DNA of 64,000 nucleotides from Ga0077536 sp035325705 (GCA_035325705.1 DAOKZI010000005.1:62001-126000), one strand, 5' to 3'; counted from the stretch's first letter, positions 11,232 through 20,575 are shown. Notes: generated by a model not told the origin, from the sequence alone. Numbers and translations are program-made.

Positions 11232-12950
11232 TCACTCCACCGTCACGCGATTGATTTCGGCGAGGCTCGTCAGCCCGCGCTTGGCCTTCTGCAGGCCGGC
11301 CTTGCGGATGTCCCACACGCCTTCCGAGGCCGCCTGATCGGCGAGCTGCACGGCGTTCGCGCCCTCGATGATGAGGCGCTTCATGCCGTCGCTGATCGGC
11401 ATCACCTGGTAGATGCCGACGCGCCCCTTGTAGCCCGACGGACACTCGGAGCCGCCGTTGCCCGGGCCGTAGAGCTTGATGCCGTCGCGCAGATCGTCCT
11501 CGGTGAAGCCTTCGGCGAGCAGCGCCTCGCGCGGCAGATCGACCGGCACGCGGTAGTCCGGGTGCAGGCGGCGCGCGAGACGCTGGGCGGTGATCAGGTT
11601 GATCGTCGTCGCCACCGCGAACGGCGGGATGCCCATGTCCTGCAGGCGCGTCAGCGTCTGCGGGCCGTCGTTGGTGTGCAGGGTCGACATCACCATGTGG
11701 CCGGTCTGCGCGGCCTTCACCGCAATCGATGCCGTCTCGAGATCGCGGATCTCGCCGACCAGGATGATGTCCGGATCCTGGCGCAGGAAGGCCTTCAGCG
11801 CCTTCGGGAAGGTCATGCCCGTGCGCTCGTCGACCTGGACCTGGTTGATCCCGGGCAGATTGATTTCGATCGGGTCCTCCGCGGTCGAGATGTTGATGTC
11901 TTCCTGGTTCAGGATGTTGATGCCGGTGTACAGCGACACCGTCTTGCCTGAGCCCGTCGGTCCCGTGACGAGGAACATGCCGTAGGGCTTGTGCAGATTC
12001 TTGAGGAAGAGCTCCTTCTGGAAGTCCTCGTAGCCGAGCTGATCGATGTTGAGCTTGGCGGCGTCCGAATCGAGGATGCGCATCACGACTTTCTCGCCGT
12101 ACAGCGTGGGGCAGGTGCTGACGCGGAAGTCGATGGCCTTGGTCTTCGACAGCTTGAGCTTGATGCGGCCGTCCTGCGGCACGCGGCGCTCGGACACGTC
12201 CAGGCGCGACATGACCTTGATGCGCGCCGCGAGCTTGCCGGCGAGCGCAATCGGCGGCTTGGCGATTTCGGCCAGCATGCCGTCGATGCGGAAGCGCACG
12301 CGGTAGAACTTCTCGTAGGGCTCGAAGTGCAGGTCCGAGGCGCCGCGCTTGATCGCGTCGAGCAGCACCTTGTTGACGAAGCGCACGACCGGCGCGTCGT
12401 CGATGTCCGAGCTTTCCTGCTGGGTTTCCTGCTGCGAGCCGACCTCGAGATCGTCCAGATTCTCGAAATCCGACTCTTCCATGTCGCCGAGCCCGCTGTC
12501 GGCGGCGGCGAGCGCCTTCTCTATCGCCTTGGCGAGCTTGTTCTCCTCGACCAGCACCGCCTCGGTGTTGGCGCCGATGTGGAACTTGATCTCGTCCAGC
12601 GCCTGGAGGTTGGTCGGATCGGAGAGGGCGATGAAGATGCGGTTACCGCGCTTGAAGATCGGTAGCGCGTGGTGGCGCTGGATCAGCTCCTCGCTGACCA
12701 GCTTGACCACGTCCGGCTCGATTTCCAGCGCCTCGATGTCGACCAGCGGGACGCCGAACTCCTGCGAGGCCGCCTGGGCCACGATGCGGGCGTCGGCGAG
12801 CTTGTGGTCGATGAGGTATTTGACGAAGGGGATCTTGCTCGACAGCGCGGTCTGGAACGCGCGCACCGCGGACTGCTCGTCGAGCAGCCCGTCGTTCACG
12901 AGCTTGCGCGCAAGACCCGTCAAGGGCACGCGGTTGTGGGTTACGGCCAC
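11232..12950 (-). CDS. pilB: Type IV pilus extension ATPase PilB
   Basis: PilB hydrolyses ATP to drive pilus extension. The N-terminal MshEN/T2SSE-N domain is followed by the catalytic domain with Walker A GPTGSGKTVS, the Asp box, Walker B DPDIILVGEIRD and the His box HMVMSTLHTND. I prefer the GTG at 12950 (572 residues, MAVTHNRVPLTGLARKLV), preceded by GAGG; the frame is open to 13022 but that part would read into an intergenic hairpin. The usual C-terminal four-cysteine zinc site is largely lost: the first pair is replaced in RLHPDYRVPVD and one Cys remains in SECPSGYKGRVG. Confidence 0.95.
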   Translation of the reverse strand: MAVTHNRVPLTGLARKLVNDGLLDEQSAVRAFQTALSSKIPFVKYLIDHKLADARIVAQAASQEFGVPLVDIEALEIEPDVVKLVSEELIQRHHALPIFKRGNRIFIALSDPTNLQALDEIKFHIGANTEAVLVEENKLAKAIEKALAAADSGLGDMEESDFENLDDLEVGSQQETQQESSDIDDAPVVRFVNKVLLDAIKRGASDLHFEPYEKFYRVRFRIDGMLAEIAKPPIALAGKLAARIKVMSRLDVSERRVPQDGRIKLKLSKTKAIDFRVSTCPTLYGEKVVMRILDSDAAKLNIDQLGYEDFQKELFLKNLHKPYGMFLVTGPTGSGKTVSLYTGINILNQEDINISTAEDPIEINLPGINQVQVDERTGMTFPKALKAFLRQDPDIILVGEIRDLETASIAVKAAQTGHMVMSTLHTNDGPQTLTRLQDMGIPPFAVATTINLITAQRLARRLHPDYRVPVDLPREALLAEGFTEDDLRDGIKLYGPGNGGSECPSGYKGRVGIYQVMPISDGMKRLIIEGANAVQLADQAASEGVWDIRKAGLQKAKRGLTSLAEINRVTVE

Positions 12951-13016
12951 GTGGGTTACGCCTCGGCATTCCCGGGAATGTGAAAAAATAGTAGATGAAA
13001 CACCGGTAAATAACCA

Positions 13017-13042
13017 CCGCACCGGACAATTTTCCGGTGCGG
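13017..13042 (-). terminator. Candidate terminator of clpB
   Basis: CCGCACCGGA and TCCGGTGCGG (13017-13026 and 13033-13042) form a perfect 10-bp stem with a 6-base loop, 38 bases after the clpB stop. On the minus strand the stem is followed by TGGTTATTT, a weak T-rich tail. It also separates clpB from pilB. Confidence 0.5.
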
Positions 13043-13079
13043 GCGGCCCCCTGACGGGCGCGCTGAAACGCTGTTTCGA

Positions 13080-15653
13080 CTACTTTCCGAAGGCGAATTT
13101 TCCGTCCACGACGTCGACCCGGACCGTGTCGCCTGCCACAAAACGGCCTTCGAGCAGGGCCTGGGCCAGCGGCGTCTCGAGCTGCGACTGGATCGCGCGC
13201 TTCAGCGGCCGGGCACCGTAGACCGGGTCGAAACCCGCCTCGCCGAGCTTATCGACCGCGGCGACGGAGATCTCCAGCCCGATGCGCTGTTCGGCGAGCC
13301 GCTGGCGCAGCAGGCCGATCTGGACCTCGGCGATGGCGCGGATCTGCGCCCGCCGCAGGCCGTGGAAGACGACCACTTCGTCGATGCGATTGATGAACTC
13401 CGGCCGGAAGTGCCGCCGCACGACTTCCATCACCGCGTCCCGCATCTCCTCGTAGTGCGCGTCGTCGCCCATGTTCTGGATCGAGTCCGAGCCCAGGTTC
13501 GAGGTCATCACGATGACGGTGTTGCGGAAGTCGACCGTGCGTCCCTGGCCGTCCGTGAGGCGCCCGTCGTCGAGCACCTGCAGGAGGATGTTGAAGACGT
13601 CCGGATGCGCCTTTTCGATCTCGTCGAGCAGCAGCACCGAGTAAGGCTTGCGGCGGACCGTCTCGGTCAGATAGCCGCCTTCCTCGTAGCCCACGTAGCC
13701 CGGCGGCGCGCCGATGAGACGCGCGACCGAATGCTTCTCCATGTACTCCGACATGTCGATGCGCACCAGCGCGTCCTCGGTGTCGAACAGGAACTCGGCG
13801 AGCGCCTTGCACAGCTCGGTCTTGCCGACGCCGGTCGGGCCGAGGAACAGGAAAGACCCGTTCGGCCGCTTGGGATCGGACAAGCCGGCGCGCGAGCGCC
13901 GGATCGCGTTCGACACGGCCGCGATCGCCATGTCCTGGCCGATCACGCGCTTGTGCAGGGCGTCTTCCATGCGCAGCAGCTTGGCGCGTTCGCCTTCGAG
14001 CATCTTGGACACCGGGATGCCGGTCCACTTCGAGACGACCTCGGCGATCTCCTCGTCCGTCACCTTGTTGCGCAGGAGCTTCATCGGGTGCTGATCCGAG
14101 CTGCTGGCCGCGGCCAGGCGCTTCTCGAGCTCCGGGATCACGCCGTACTGGAGCTCGGACATGCGCGCGAGATCGCCGCTGCGCCGCGCGGTCTCGAACT
14201 CGGTGCGGGCGCGATCGAGATCGGCCTGCACCTGGTGCGAGCCCTGCAGCATCGCTTTCTCGGCTTTCCAGATCTCTTCCAGATCGGCGTATTCGCGCCC
14301 GACCGCCTCGATCTGCTTCTCGAGATCGGCGAGCCGCCGGCGCGAGGCCTCGTCGGTCTCCTTGCGCAGCGCCTCGCGCTCGATCTTGAGCTGGATGAGG
14401 CGGCGATCGAGGCGATCCATCTCTTCGGGCTTGGAGTCGATCTCGATGCTGATCCGGCTCGCCGCCTCGTCGATGAGATCGATCGCCTTGTCGGGTAGCT
14501 GGCGATCCGTGATGTAGCGATGCGAGAGCTGCGCGGCGGCGACGATCGCGGGATCCGTGATCTCGACGCCGTGATGGACCGCGTACTTCTCCTTCAGGCC
14601 GCGCAGGATCGCGATCGTGTCTTCGATCGAGGGCTCGTCGACCAGCACCTTCTGGAAGCGACGCTCGAGCGCGGCGTCCTTCTCGACGTACTGGCGGTAC
14701 TCGTCGAGCGTGGTCGCCCCGATGCAGTGCAGCTCGCCGCGCGCGAGCGCGGGCTTGAGCATGTTGCCGGCGTCCATCGCGCCCTCGGCCTTGCCGGCGC
14801 CGACCATCGTGTGCAGCTCGTCGATGAACAGAATGATCTGGCCTTCCTGCTTCGAGAGATCGTTCAGCACCGCCTTCAGGCGCTCCTCGAACTCGCCGCG
14901 GAACTTGGCGCCCGCGATCAGTGAGCCCATGTCGAGCGACAGCAGGCGCTTGTTCTTCAGGCCTTCGGGCACTTCGCCGTTGACAATGCGCTGGGCGAGA
15001 CCTTCGACGATCGCGGTCTTGCCGACGCCGGGCTCGCCGATCAGCACGGGGTTGTTCTTGGTCCGCCGCTGCAGCACCTGGATCGTGCGGCGGATTTCCT
15101 CGTCGCGACCGATCACGGGATCGAGCTTGCCCTGCTCGGCGCGCTCGGTCAGATCGATGGTGTATTTCGCCAGCGCCTGGCGCGTGTCTTCCGCGTTCGG
15201 ATCGTTCACTTTCTCGCCTCCGCGCATCGCGTTGATCGCCTGTTCGAGCGTGCTTTCCTTCAGGCCTGCCCGCTTGAGCAGGCGGCCGAGCTCGCCCTGA
15301 TCGCCGAGCGCCGCGACGAGGAAGAGCTCGCTGGAGATATAGGCGTCGCCCTTCTTCTGCGCGAGCTTGTCGGTGAGGTTCAGCAGGCGCAGGAGATCGT
15401 TCGACGGATGCACGTCGCCGCCGGCGCCCTCGATTTTCGGCAGCCGTTCGAGCGCCTGGTTGATCTGCGTGCGCAGGGCGTTGACGTCGACGCCGCAGTT
15501 GCCGAGCAGGCTGCGGGTGGTGCTGCCGTCCTGCTCGAGCAGCGCGGCCATCAGGTGCAGGGGTTCGATGAACTGATGGTCGAGACCCAGCGCCTTGCTC
15601 TGGGCCTCGCCCAGGGCCTGCTGGAATCGGGCTGTCATTTTGTCCGCGCGCAT
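13080..15653 (-). CDS. clpB: ATP-dependent disaggregase ClpB
   Basis: ClpB is a hexameric AAA+ chaperone that, with DnaK, pulls polypeptides out of aggregates after heat stress. The 857 residues equal the E. coli length. An N-terminal Clp-N repeat (LDHQFIEPLHLMAALL) is followed by AAA1 with Walker A GEPGVGKTA, a charged coiled-coil M-domain (about residues 405-525) and AAA2 with GPTGVGKTE and LLLDEIEKAHPDVF. The ATG at 15653 has GAGGA upstream and gives MRADKMT, the family N-terminus. A sigma-32 promoter lies directly upstream. Confidence 0.98.
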   Translation of the reverse strand: MRADKMTARFQQALGEAQSKALGLDHQFIEPLHLMAALLEQDGSTTRSLLGNCGVDVNALRTQINQALERLPKIEGAGGDVHPSNDLLRLLNLTDKLAQKKGDAYISSELFLVAALGDQGELGRLLKRAGLKESTLEQAINAMRGGEKVNDPNAEDTRQALAKYTIDLTERAEQGKLDPVIGRDEEIRRTIQVLQRRTKNNPVLIGEPGVGKTAIVEGLAQRIVNGEVPEGLKNKRLLSLDMGSLIAGAKFRGEFEERLKAVLNDLSKQEGQIILFIDELHTMVGAGKAEGAMDAGNMLKPALARGELHCIGATTLDEYRQYVEKDAALERRFQKVLVDEPSIEDTIAILRGLKEKYAVHHGVEITDPAIVAAAQLSHRYITDRQLPDKAIDLIDEAASRISIEIDSKPEEMDRLDRRLIQLKIEREALRKETDEASRRRLADLEKQIEAVGREYADLEEIWKAEKAMLQGSHQVQADLDRARTEFETARRSGDLARMSELQYGVIPELEKRLAAASSSDQHPMKLLRNKVTDEEIAEVVSKWTGIPVSKMLEGERAKLLRMEDALHKRVIGQDMAIAAVSNAIRRSRAGLSDPKRPNGSFLFLGPTGVGKTELCKALAEFLFDTEDALVRIDMSEYMEKHSVARLIGAPPGYVGYEEGGYLTETVRRKPYSVLLLDEIEKAHPDVFNILLQVLDDGRLTDGQGRTVDFRNTVIVMTSNLGSDSIQNMGDDAHYEEMRDAVMEVVRRHFRPEFINRIDEVVVFHGLRRAQIRAIAEVQIGLLRQRLAEQRIGLEISVAAVDKLGEAGFDPVYGARPLKRAIQSQLETPLAQALLEGRFVAGDTVRVDVVDGKFAFGK

Positions 15654-15687
15654 GCGGTCGTCCTCGGAAAGTGGATGCGATTGGGCC

Positions 15688-15717
15688 TAGATGGGGCGCG
15701 CGGTCTGCAGCTTCAAG
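15688..15717 (-). promoter_or_regulatory. Sigma-32 (RpoH) heat-shock promoter of clpB
   Basis: On the minus strand CTTGAA (15717-15712), a 15-base spacer and CCCCATCTA (15696-15688) match the heat-shock consensus CTTGAA/CCCCATnTA almost perfectly. Transcription would start near 15681, giving a leader of about 28 bases. Confidence 0.85.
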
Positions 15718-15729
15718 GCAGGCAATGCC

Positions 15730-15822
15730 GTAGCCCGGGTGGAGCGCGCAGCGCGTAACCCGGGAGCGGGCGTTTCAGCGTGCCCGGGGATCCCGGGTTC
15801 CGCTACGCTGCACCCGGGCTAC
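15730..15822. repeat. Family A palindromic repeat, copy 1
   Basis: A 93-base element that starts GTAGCCCGGGTGGAGCGCGC and ends with the near-inverse CACCCGGGCTAC. The two arms can pair into a long GC-rich hairpin. It fills the gap between the clpB promoter and pgeF, where there is no gene. Confidence 0.85.
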
Positions 15823-15847
15823 GAAACTATGAAGCGCCAGCTCTCTT

Positions 15848-16594
15848 TCACGACAACCAGACCAGGCTCGCGAAGCGGCCGGTGAGGCCGTCGCGGCGGT
15901 AGGAATAGAAGCGGGGATCGGTGAAGGTGCAGAGACCGCTGGCGGCGACGGCGGCGACGCCGGCGCGATCGAGCTGATGGCGCGCGATCGCGGCCAAATC
16001 GGCGTGCCAGTCGCCGCCGCGGCGTTCGAAGCAGGCGGCGAGCGCGGGATCGCGCGCGAGGAAGCGGACGCGCAGCTCTTCGCCGACGACGTAGGCGTCG
16101 ACGCCGATGCCGGGACCGATCCACGCGCAGAGCCGCTCGGCCGGCACGCCGAGGGCGGCGATCGCTGCGGCGATCGCGCCGTCGTGAAGGCCGCGCCAGC
16201 CCGCGTGCACGGCGGCGACGCAGCTCGCGTCGCGATCGCACAGCAGAATCGGCAGGCAGTCCGCGGTCAGCACCGCGCAGACGACGCCCGGTGTGCGCGC
16301 ATAGGACGCGTCCGCCTCGACCGGGGCGTCAAGCCTCGCGGCGTCGACGCAGCGCGCGCCGTGAACCTGCGTGAGCCAGCGCGGCGCGCCCGGTAGCGCG
16401 AGGGCCGCGACGAGACGGGCACGGTTGGCGGCGACGGCGGCCGGATCGTCGCCGACGTGCGCAGCGAGATTGAGCCCGGCCCAGGCGCCGCGGCTGAGGC
16501 CGCCGTCGCGGGTCGTCACCCGGGCCCGCACGCGCGCCGGTGCGTCCCAGACCGGCTCGATGACCGGCACCTGCGCTTCAGCGCGGGCCGACAT
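15848..16594 (-). CDS. pgeF: Multicopper-oxidase-fold purine nucleoside enzyme PgeF (YfiH/LACC1 family)
   Basis: Members of this family were first called polyphenol oxidases; later work shows purine nucleoside phosphorylase and adenosine deaminase activity, and a peptidoglycan-editing role in E. coli. The signature residues are visible in LTQVHGARCVDA, LTADCLPILLCD and VHAGWRGLHDG, which supply the His-Cys-His zinc site. The ATG at 16594 overlaps the end of rluD by 17 bases; an alternative start is at 16615. The rluD-pgeF(-clpB) order is typical of gammaproteobacteria. Confidence 0.93.
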   Translation of the reverse strand: MSARAEAQVPVIEPVWDAPARVRARVTTRDGGLSRGAWAGLNLAAHVGDDPAAVAANRARLVAALALPGAPRWLTQVHGARCVDAARLDAPVEADASYARTPGVVCAVLTADCLPILLCDRDASCVAAVHAGWRGLHDGAIAAAIAALGVPAERLCAWIGPGIGVDAYVVGEELRVRFLARDPALAACFERRGGDWHADLAAIARHQLDRAGVAAVAASGLCTFTDPRFYSYRRDGLTGRFASLVWLS

Positions 16595-17558
16595 GCGCCG
16601 CGTCGTCCTCGGCAAGGGCGTTCAAGAGCGCCGCGAGATCGGCCGGCAACGGGCTCTCGGCGATGAGCATCTTGCGCCCGCCCGGATGCGGGAACTCGAG
16701 CCGGCAGGCGTGCAGCGCTTGCCGGTGCAGGCCGGACAAGGCTTCGCGCAGCGCGGGCGTCGCGCCGGGCGGCAGCCGCCGCCGCGTGCCGTAGTCGGGA
16801 TCGCCGACGATGGGGCTGCCGATGTGCTGGAGATGGACGCGGATCTGGTGCGTGCGGCCGGTTTCGAGCTGGATCTCGAGCAGGGTGTGCGCGCGGAACT
16901 TGCGCAGCACGCGATAGTGCGTCCGCGCCTCGCGGCCGCCTTCGCTGACGCGCATGCGCGTGCGGTGCTGCCGATCGCGCGCGATCGCGGCATCGATGCT
17001 GCCGCCGGCGACGACGACGCCGTGGACGATCGCCTGATAGCTGCGATGGATCTCGCGCGCCGCGAGCAGCGCCGTCAGCTTCTGAAAGGCGCGCGGCGTG
17101 CGCGCGACGACGAGCAGGCCCGAGGTGTCCTTGTCCAGGCGGTGGATGAGGCCCGCGCGCGGCAGCGCGGCGAGCTCGGGCCAGCGATGCAGCAGGCCGT
17201 TGACCAAAGTGTGCGTGCGATTGCCCGCGCCGGGATGCACCACGAGCCCGGCCGGCTTGTCGATGACGATGCACTCGCGATCCTCGACCACGACGCCGAA
17301 GGCGATCGCCTCCGCCGCGGTCTCTTCGCAGGCGTCGAGCACCGCGTCGAGCTCGACCGCATCGCCGTTCGCCACCGCGTCGCGGGGCTTGCACGGCCGG
17401 CCGTTGAGCCGCACCCGCCCGTCGCGGATCCAGCTCGACAGCAGCGTGCGGGAGTAATCGTCGAACAGCGCCGCGAGCGCCTGATCGAGGCGGCGACCGG
17501 CAAGCTCGGGCGGCACGGTCGCGCGATGGTGAACTTCGTTGACGGATGGGGCGCTCAT
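16578..17558 (-). CDS. rluD: 23S rRNA pseudouridine synthase RluD
   Basis: RluD converts uridines 1911, 1915 and 1917 of helix 69 in 23S rRNA to pseudouridine. The 326-residue product has an N-terminal S4 RNA-binding domain (about residues 20-75) and the RluA-type catalytic motif HRLDKDTSG at 139-147 with catalytic Asp142. The family block GRTHQIRVHLQHIGSPIVGDPDYG follows. It is divergent from bamD, matching the conserved rluD/bamD arrangement. Confidence 0.95.
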   Translation of the reverse strand: MSAPSVNEVHHRATVPPELAGRRLDQALAALFDDYSRTLLSSWIRDGRVRLNGRPCKPRDAVANGDAVELDAVLDACEETAAEAIAFGVVVEDRECIVIDKPAGLVVHPGAGNRTHTLVNGLLHRWPELAALPRAGLIHRLDKDTSGLLVVARTPRAFQKLTALLAAREIHRSYQAIVHGVVVAGGSIDAAIARDRQHRTRMRVSEGGREARTHYRVLRKFRAHTLLEIQLETGRTHQIRVHLQHIGSPIVGDPDYGTRRRLPPGATPALREALSGLHRQALHACRLEFPHPGGRKMLIAESPLPADLAALLNALAEDDAAHVGPR

Positions 17559-17590
17559 GGGCCGGGAGTCTACTGCATGCCCGATTTTCC

Positions 17591-17754
17591 AACCCGGGAT
17601 CGGGTGCGCCGTGGCGACGAAGATCCCGGGTTCCGCTACGCTGCACCCGGGCTACGACGCGCTTGTCTGTGCCCGGCGCGCGCTTTCGTAGCCCGGGTGG
17701 AGCGCGCAGCGCGTAACCCGGGATCGGCGTGTGAGCTCGATGAAGATCCCCGGT
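17591..17754. repeat. Family A palindromic repeats, two partial copies
   Basis: Between rluD and bamD lie a left-truncated copy ending CACCCGGGCTAC at 17655 and, after about 30 bases, a right-truncated copy beginning GTAGCCCGGGTGGAGCGCGC near 17688. Both share the inner words GATCGG...GAAGATCCC with copy 6 at 50050-50137. Confidence 0.75.
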
Positions 17755-17778
17755 ACGGCGTGAGCCGGCTCCGCTGCC

Positions 17779-17807
17779 TTGGTCTGATCGGGGCGAGCCC
17801 TTACAAT
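17779..17807 (+). promoter_or_regulatory. Candidate sigma-70 promoter of bamD
   Basis: TTGGTC (17779-17784), a 17-base spacer and TACAAT (17802-17807), followed by GCCGGCC. It would start transcription about 40 bases before the bamD start codon. Confidence 0.55.
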
Positions 17808-17852
17808 GCCGGCCATTCAGCACAGGCGCGCCGGTCGCGCAATCTCCAGCCA

Positions 17853-18671
17853 GTGAAAGCCAATTCCCCGATTTCTACTTCAGCCGGCCGCGTCGCCTGC
17901 CTGGCACTGCTCTCGCTGCTCGTCCTGCTGGTCGCCGGCTGCGGCCTGCTGCCGGACAAGGATCCGGAGGAGTTGCCCGAGAACTGGCCCGAGGACAAGC
18001 TCTACTACGCGGCGAAGGACCGGCTCGATTCCGGCTCCTGCAACGGCGCGATCGAGTATTACGAGAAACTGCAGGGCCGCTATCCTTTCGGCCCCTATGC
18101 CGCGCAGGCCCAGCTCGAGCTCGGCTACTGCTACTACAAGCAGGACGAGACCGAGTCCGCGATCGCGGCGGTCGATCGCTTCATGAAGCTGAACCCGACT
18201 CATCCGCACATGGACTATGCGTTCTACCTGCGCGGGCTCATCAACTTCTCGTCCGGCAAGGGGCTCATCGAGCGCCACCTGCCGCGCGATGCCTCGCAGC
18301 GCGATCCGGGCGCGTCGCTGCAGGCCTTCAATGATTTCTCCGAGCTCATCAAGCGTTTTCCGGACAGCCGCTACGTCGCGGACTCGCAGCTACGCATGCG
18401 CCATTTGCGCAACATCCTCGCCCAGCACGAGGTCAACGTCGCCAATTGGTACATGCGCCGCGGCGCCTTCGTCGCGGCGGCGAATCGCGCGCGCTACGTC
18501 GTCGAGAACTACCAGCAGACGCCGGCGATGCCGGAGGCGCTGATCCTGATGGCAAAGGCCTACAAGGTGCTGCAGCTCGACGATCTGTCGGCGGATGCGC
18601 TGCGCGTGCTGGAGATGAACTACCCGAACCACCCGGGCATCGAGGAAGTGAAGGCGACGAAGGTGCATTGA
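17853..18671 (+). CDS. bamD: Outer membrane protein assembly lipoprotein BamD
   Basis: BamD is the essential TPR lipoprotein of the BAM complex that folds beta-barrel proteins into the outer membrane. From the GTG at 17853 the protein has a lipoprotein signal with a hydrophobic stretch and the lipobox LVAGC, so it is probably anchored in the outer membrane through Cys30. TPR-like repeats follow (YYAAKDRLDSGSCNGAIEYYEKL, FGPYAAQAQLELGYCYYKQ). The 272 residues fit the family. No ATG exists in a sensible place, so the GTG start is inferred from the signal peptide. Confidence 0.93.
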   Translation: MKANSPISTSAGRVACLALLSLLVLLVAGCGLLPDKDPEELPENWPEDKLYYAAKDRLDSGSCNGAIEYYEKLQGRYPFGPYAAQAQLELGYCYYKQDETESAIAAVDRFMKLNPTHPHMDYAFYLRGLINFSSGKGLIERHLPRDASQRDPGASLQAFNDFSELIKRFPDSRYVADSQLRMRHLRNILAQHEVNVANWYMRRGAFVAAANRARYVVENYQQTPAMPEALILMAKAYKVLQLDDLSADALRVLEMNYPNHPGIEEVKATKVH

Positions 18672-18685
18672 GAAGGGCTTGCCTT

Positions 18686-18786
18686 GTAGCCCGGATGAGC
18701 GCAGCGAATCCGGGATCCGGCGCCGGCTCACGCACCCGCGCCGCCCGACCGCCGAACCCCGGATTCGCTGCGCTCATCCGGGCTAC
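18686..18786. repeat. Family B palindromic repeat, copy 1
   Basis: A 101-base element starting GTAGCCCGGATGAGCGCAGC and ending with the exact inverse of that arm. It lies between the convergent bamD and nadE and could end both transcripts. A further family A right-arm fragment (CCCGGG...CACCCGGGC) lies at about 18829-18851. Confidence 0.85.
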
Positions 18787-18867
18787 AAGAGGTTCCGGCT
18801 CGCGGTGTTCCGTGTCATCTCGGGGGATGATCCCGGGTTCTGCACCCGGGCGGCGGCGTGATTACCC

Positions 18868-20505
18868 TCACTCGCCCGGCACGGGCTCCTGTTCGTCGTA
18901 GCGCGAGGTGATCGGGAAACGCCGGTCGCGGCCGAAGGCGCGGGTCGTGAGCCGCACCCCGGGCGCCGCCTGGCGCCGCTTGTACTCGTTGCGATCGACC
19001 ATCCGCGCCACGCGCTTCACGGTCGCGAGATCGTAGCCCTCGGCCGCGATCTGGCGCGGCGTCCGATCGAGCTCGACGTAGCGCTCGAGTATCGGATCGA
19101 GGATCTCGTACGGCGGCAGGCTGTCCGAATCCTTCTGCTCCGGCCGCAGCTCCGCGCTCGGCTCGCGTTCGATCACCCGCGGCGGAATGATCGGCGCGAT
19201 CTCCTGCGCATTGCGCCAGCGGGCGAGCGCATAGACCAGCGTCTTCGGGCAGTCCTTCAGCGGCGCGAAGCCGCCCGCCATGTCGCCGTACAGCGTCGCA
19301 TAGCCGACCGCCATCTCGCTCTTGTTGCCCGTAGTCAGCAGCATGCGGCCGGTCTTGTTCGAAATCGCCATCAGGATGATGCCGCGGCAGCGCGCCTGGA
19401 TGTTCTCCTCGGTGACGTCCGGCGCCTTGCCGGCGAACACCGGCGCGAGGATGTCGTTGAAGGCCTGGAACGGCGGCTCGATGCCGACGATGTGGCACTC
19501 GCAGCCCTGCGTGCGAGCCTGCGCCAGCGCATCGTCGATGCTCATCGGCGAGGTGTAACGCGAGGGCATCGAGACCGCGGTAATGTTCTCGGCGCCGATG
19601 GCGTCGACCGCGATCGCGAGCGTCAGCGCCGAATCGATACCGCCGGACAGCCCGAGCACCGCGCCCTTGAAGTGATTCTTCGCGATGTAGTCGCGCACGC
19701 CGAGCACGAGCGCGCGATAGACGCTTTCGAGGCTGCCCAGCGGCGGCGCGCGGGGGCCGCGCAGCGTGACCTGGCTCGCGTCGCGGCCGAGCTCGACGAG
19801 CAGCAGCTCTTCCTCGAACTCGCAGGCCTCGGCGACCACCTGGCCCGCGGCGTCCACGGCGAGCGAGCCGCCGTCGAACACCAGCTCGTCCTGACCGCCG
19901 ACGAGATTGAGGTAGAGGATCGGCAGCCCCGCGCTGCCGACCGCCGCCTCCAGCGCGCGCAGGCGCGCGGCGCGTTTGCGATGGCTGAACGGCGAGGCGT
20001 TCAGATTGAGGATCAGCTCGGCGCCGGCCTCGCGCGCCGTGACCGCCGTCGACGGATCCCAGATGTCCTCGCAGATCGACAGCCCCAGCGCATACCCGCC
20101 GACCTCGATCACGCAGGGCATCGTGCCGGCGCGGAAATAACGCTTCTCGTCGAAGACTTCGTAGTTCGGCAGCCGCTGCTTGCGATAGACCGCGCGCACC
20201 GCGCCGTCCTCGAGGCGGCTCGCGCTGTTGTAAATAACGCCCTCGTCGCGCTCGGGATGACCGACGACGACGTCGATGCCCCGCGTCGCCGCGGCCACTT
20301 CGCGCAGCGCGTGCTCGACGCGCTGGTGCAGGCCGGGCCTGAACAGCAGGTCTTCGGGCGGATAGCCGGTGATCGCGAGCTCGGGGAAGACCACCAGCCG
20401 GGCCCCGGCTTCGTCGCGGGCGTGCGCGATCGTCTCGACGATGCGCGCCGTGTTGCCGGCGATGTCGCCGACGCAGAGGTTCAACTGAGCCAGTGCGACC
20501 TTCAT
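18868..20505 (-). CDS. nadE: Glutamine-dependent NAD synthetase NadE
   Basis: This enzyme amidates nicotinic acid adenine dinucleotide to NAD using ammonia from glutamine. The N-terminal nitrilase-type glutaminase domain (residues 1-270) shows its Glu-Lys-Cys triad in FPELAITGYPPEDL, YRKQRLPNYE and LSICEDIWDP. The C-terminal synthetase domain has the PP-loop GLSGGIDSALTLAIA and TTGNKSEMAVGY. From the ATG at 20505 (MKVALAQLN) it is 545 residues; the frame is open to 20550, but the family starts at MKVALAQLN. Confidence 0.96.
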   Translation of the reverse strand: MKVALAQLNLCVGDIAGNTARIVETIAHARDEAGARLVVFPELAITGYPPEDLLFRPGLHQRVEHALREVAAATRGIDVVVGHPERDEGVIYNSASRLEDGAVRAVYRKQRLPNYEVFDEKRYFRAGTMPCVIEVGGYALGLSICEDIWDPSTAVTAREAGAELILNLNASPFSHRKRAARLRALEAAVGSAGLPILYLNLVGGQDELVFDGGSLAVDAAGQVVAEACEFEEELLLVELGRDASQVTLRGPRAPPLGSLESVYRALVLGVRDYIAKNHFKGAVLGLSGGIDSALTLAIAVDAIGAENITAVSMPSRYTSPMSIDDALAQARTQGCECHIVGIEPPFQAFNDILAPVFAGKAPDVTEENIQARCRGIILMAISNKTGRMLLTTGNKSEMAVGYATLYGDMAGGFAPLKDCPKTLVYALARWRNAQEIAPIIPPRVIEREPSAELRPEQKDSDSLPPYEILDPILERYVELDRTPRQIAAEGYDLATVKRVARMVDRNEYKRRQAAPGVRLTTRAFGRDRRFPITSRYDEQEPVPGE

Positions 20506-20575
20506 GCAGCGATCGTCATGCGGCGAGGCGCGCCGCCGGGACGTCTGCACGACGGCCCGGTAGCGCGCGGCGCAC

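Noticed and set aside
13000..13022. An upstream ATG that would lengthen PilB by 24 residues
   Set aside because: It reads through the hairpin between clpB and pilB and adds no family sequence; the GTG at 12950 gives the normal length and has a GAGG site.
18829..18851. A terminator for nadE
   Set aside because: The words are a broken family A arm without a T-run; the full palindrome at 18686-18786 is the better candidate for ending both genes.
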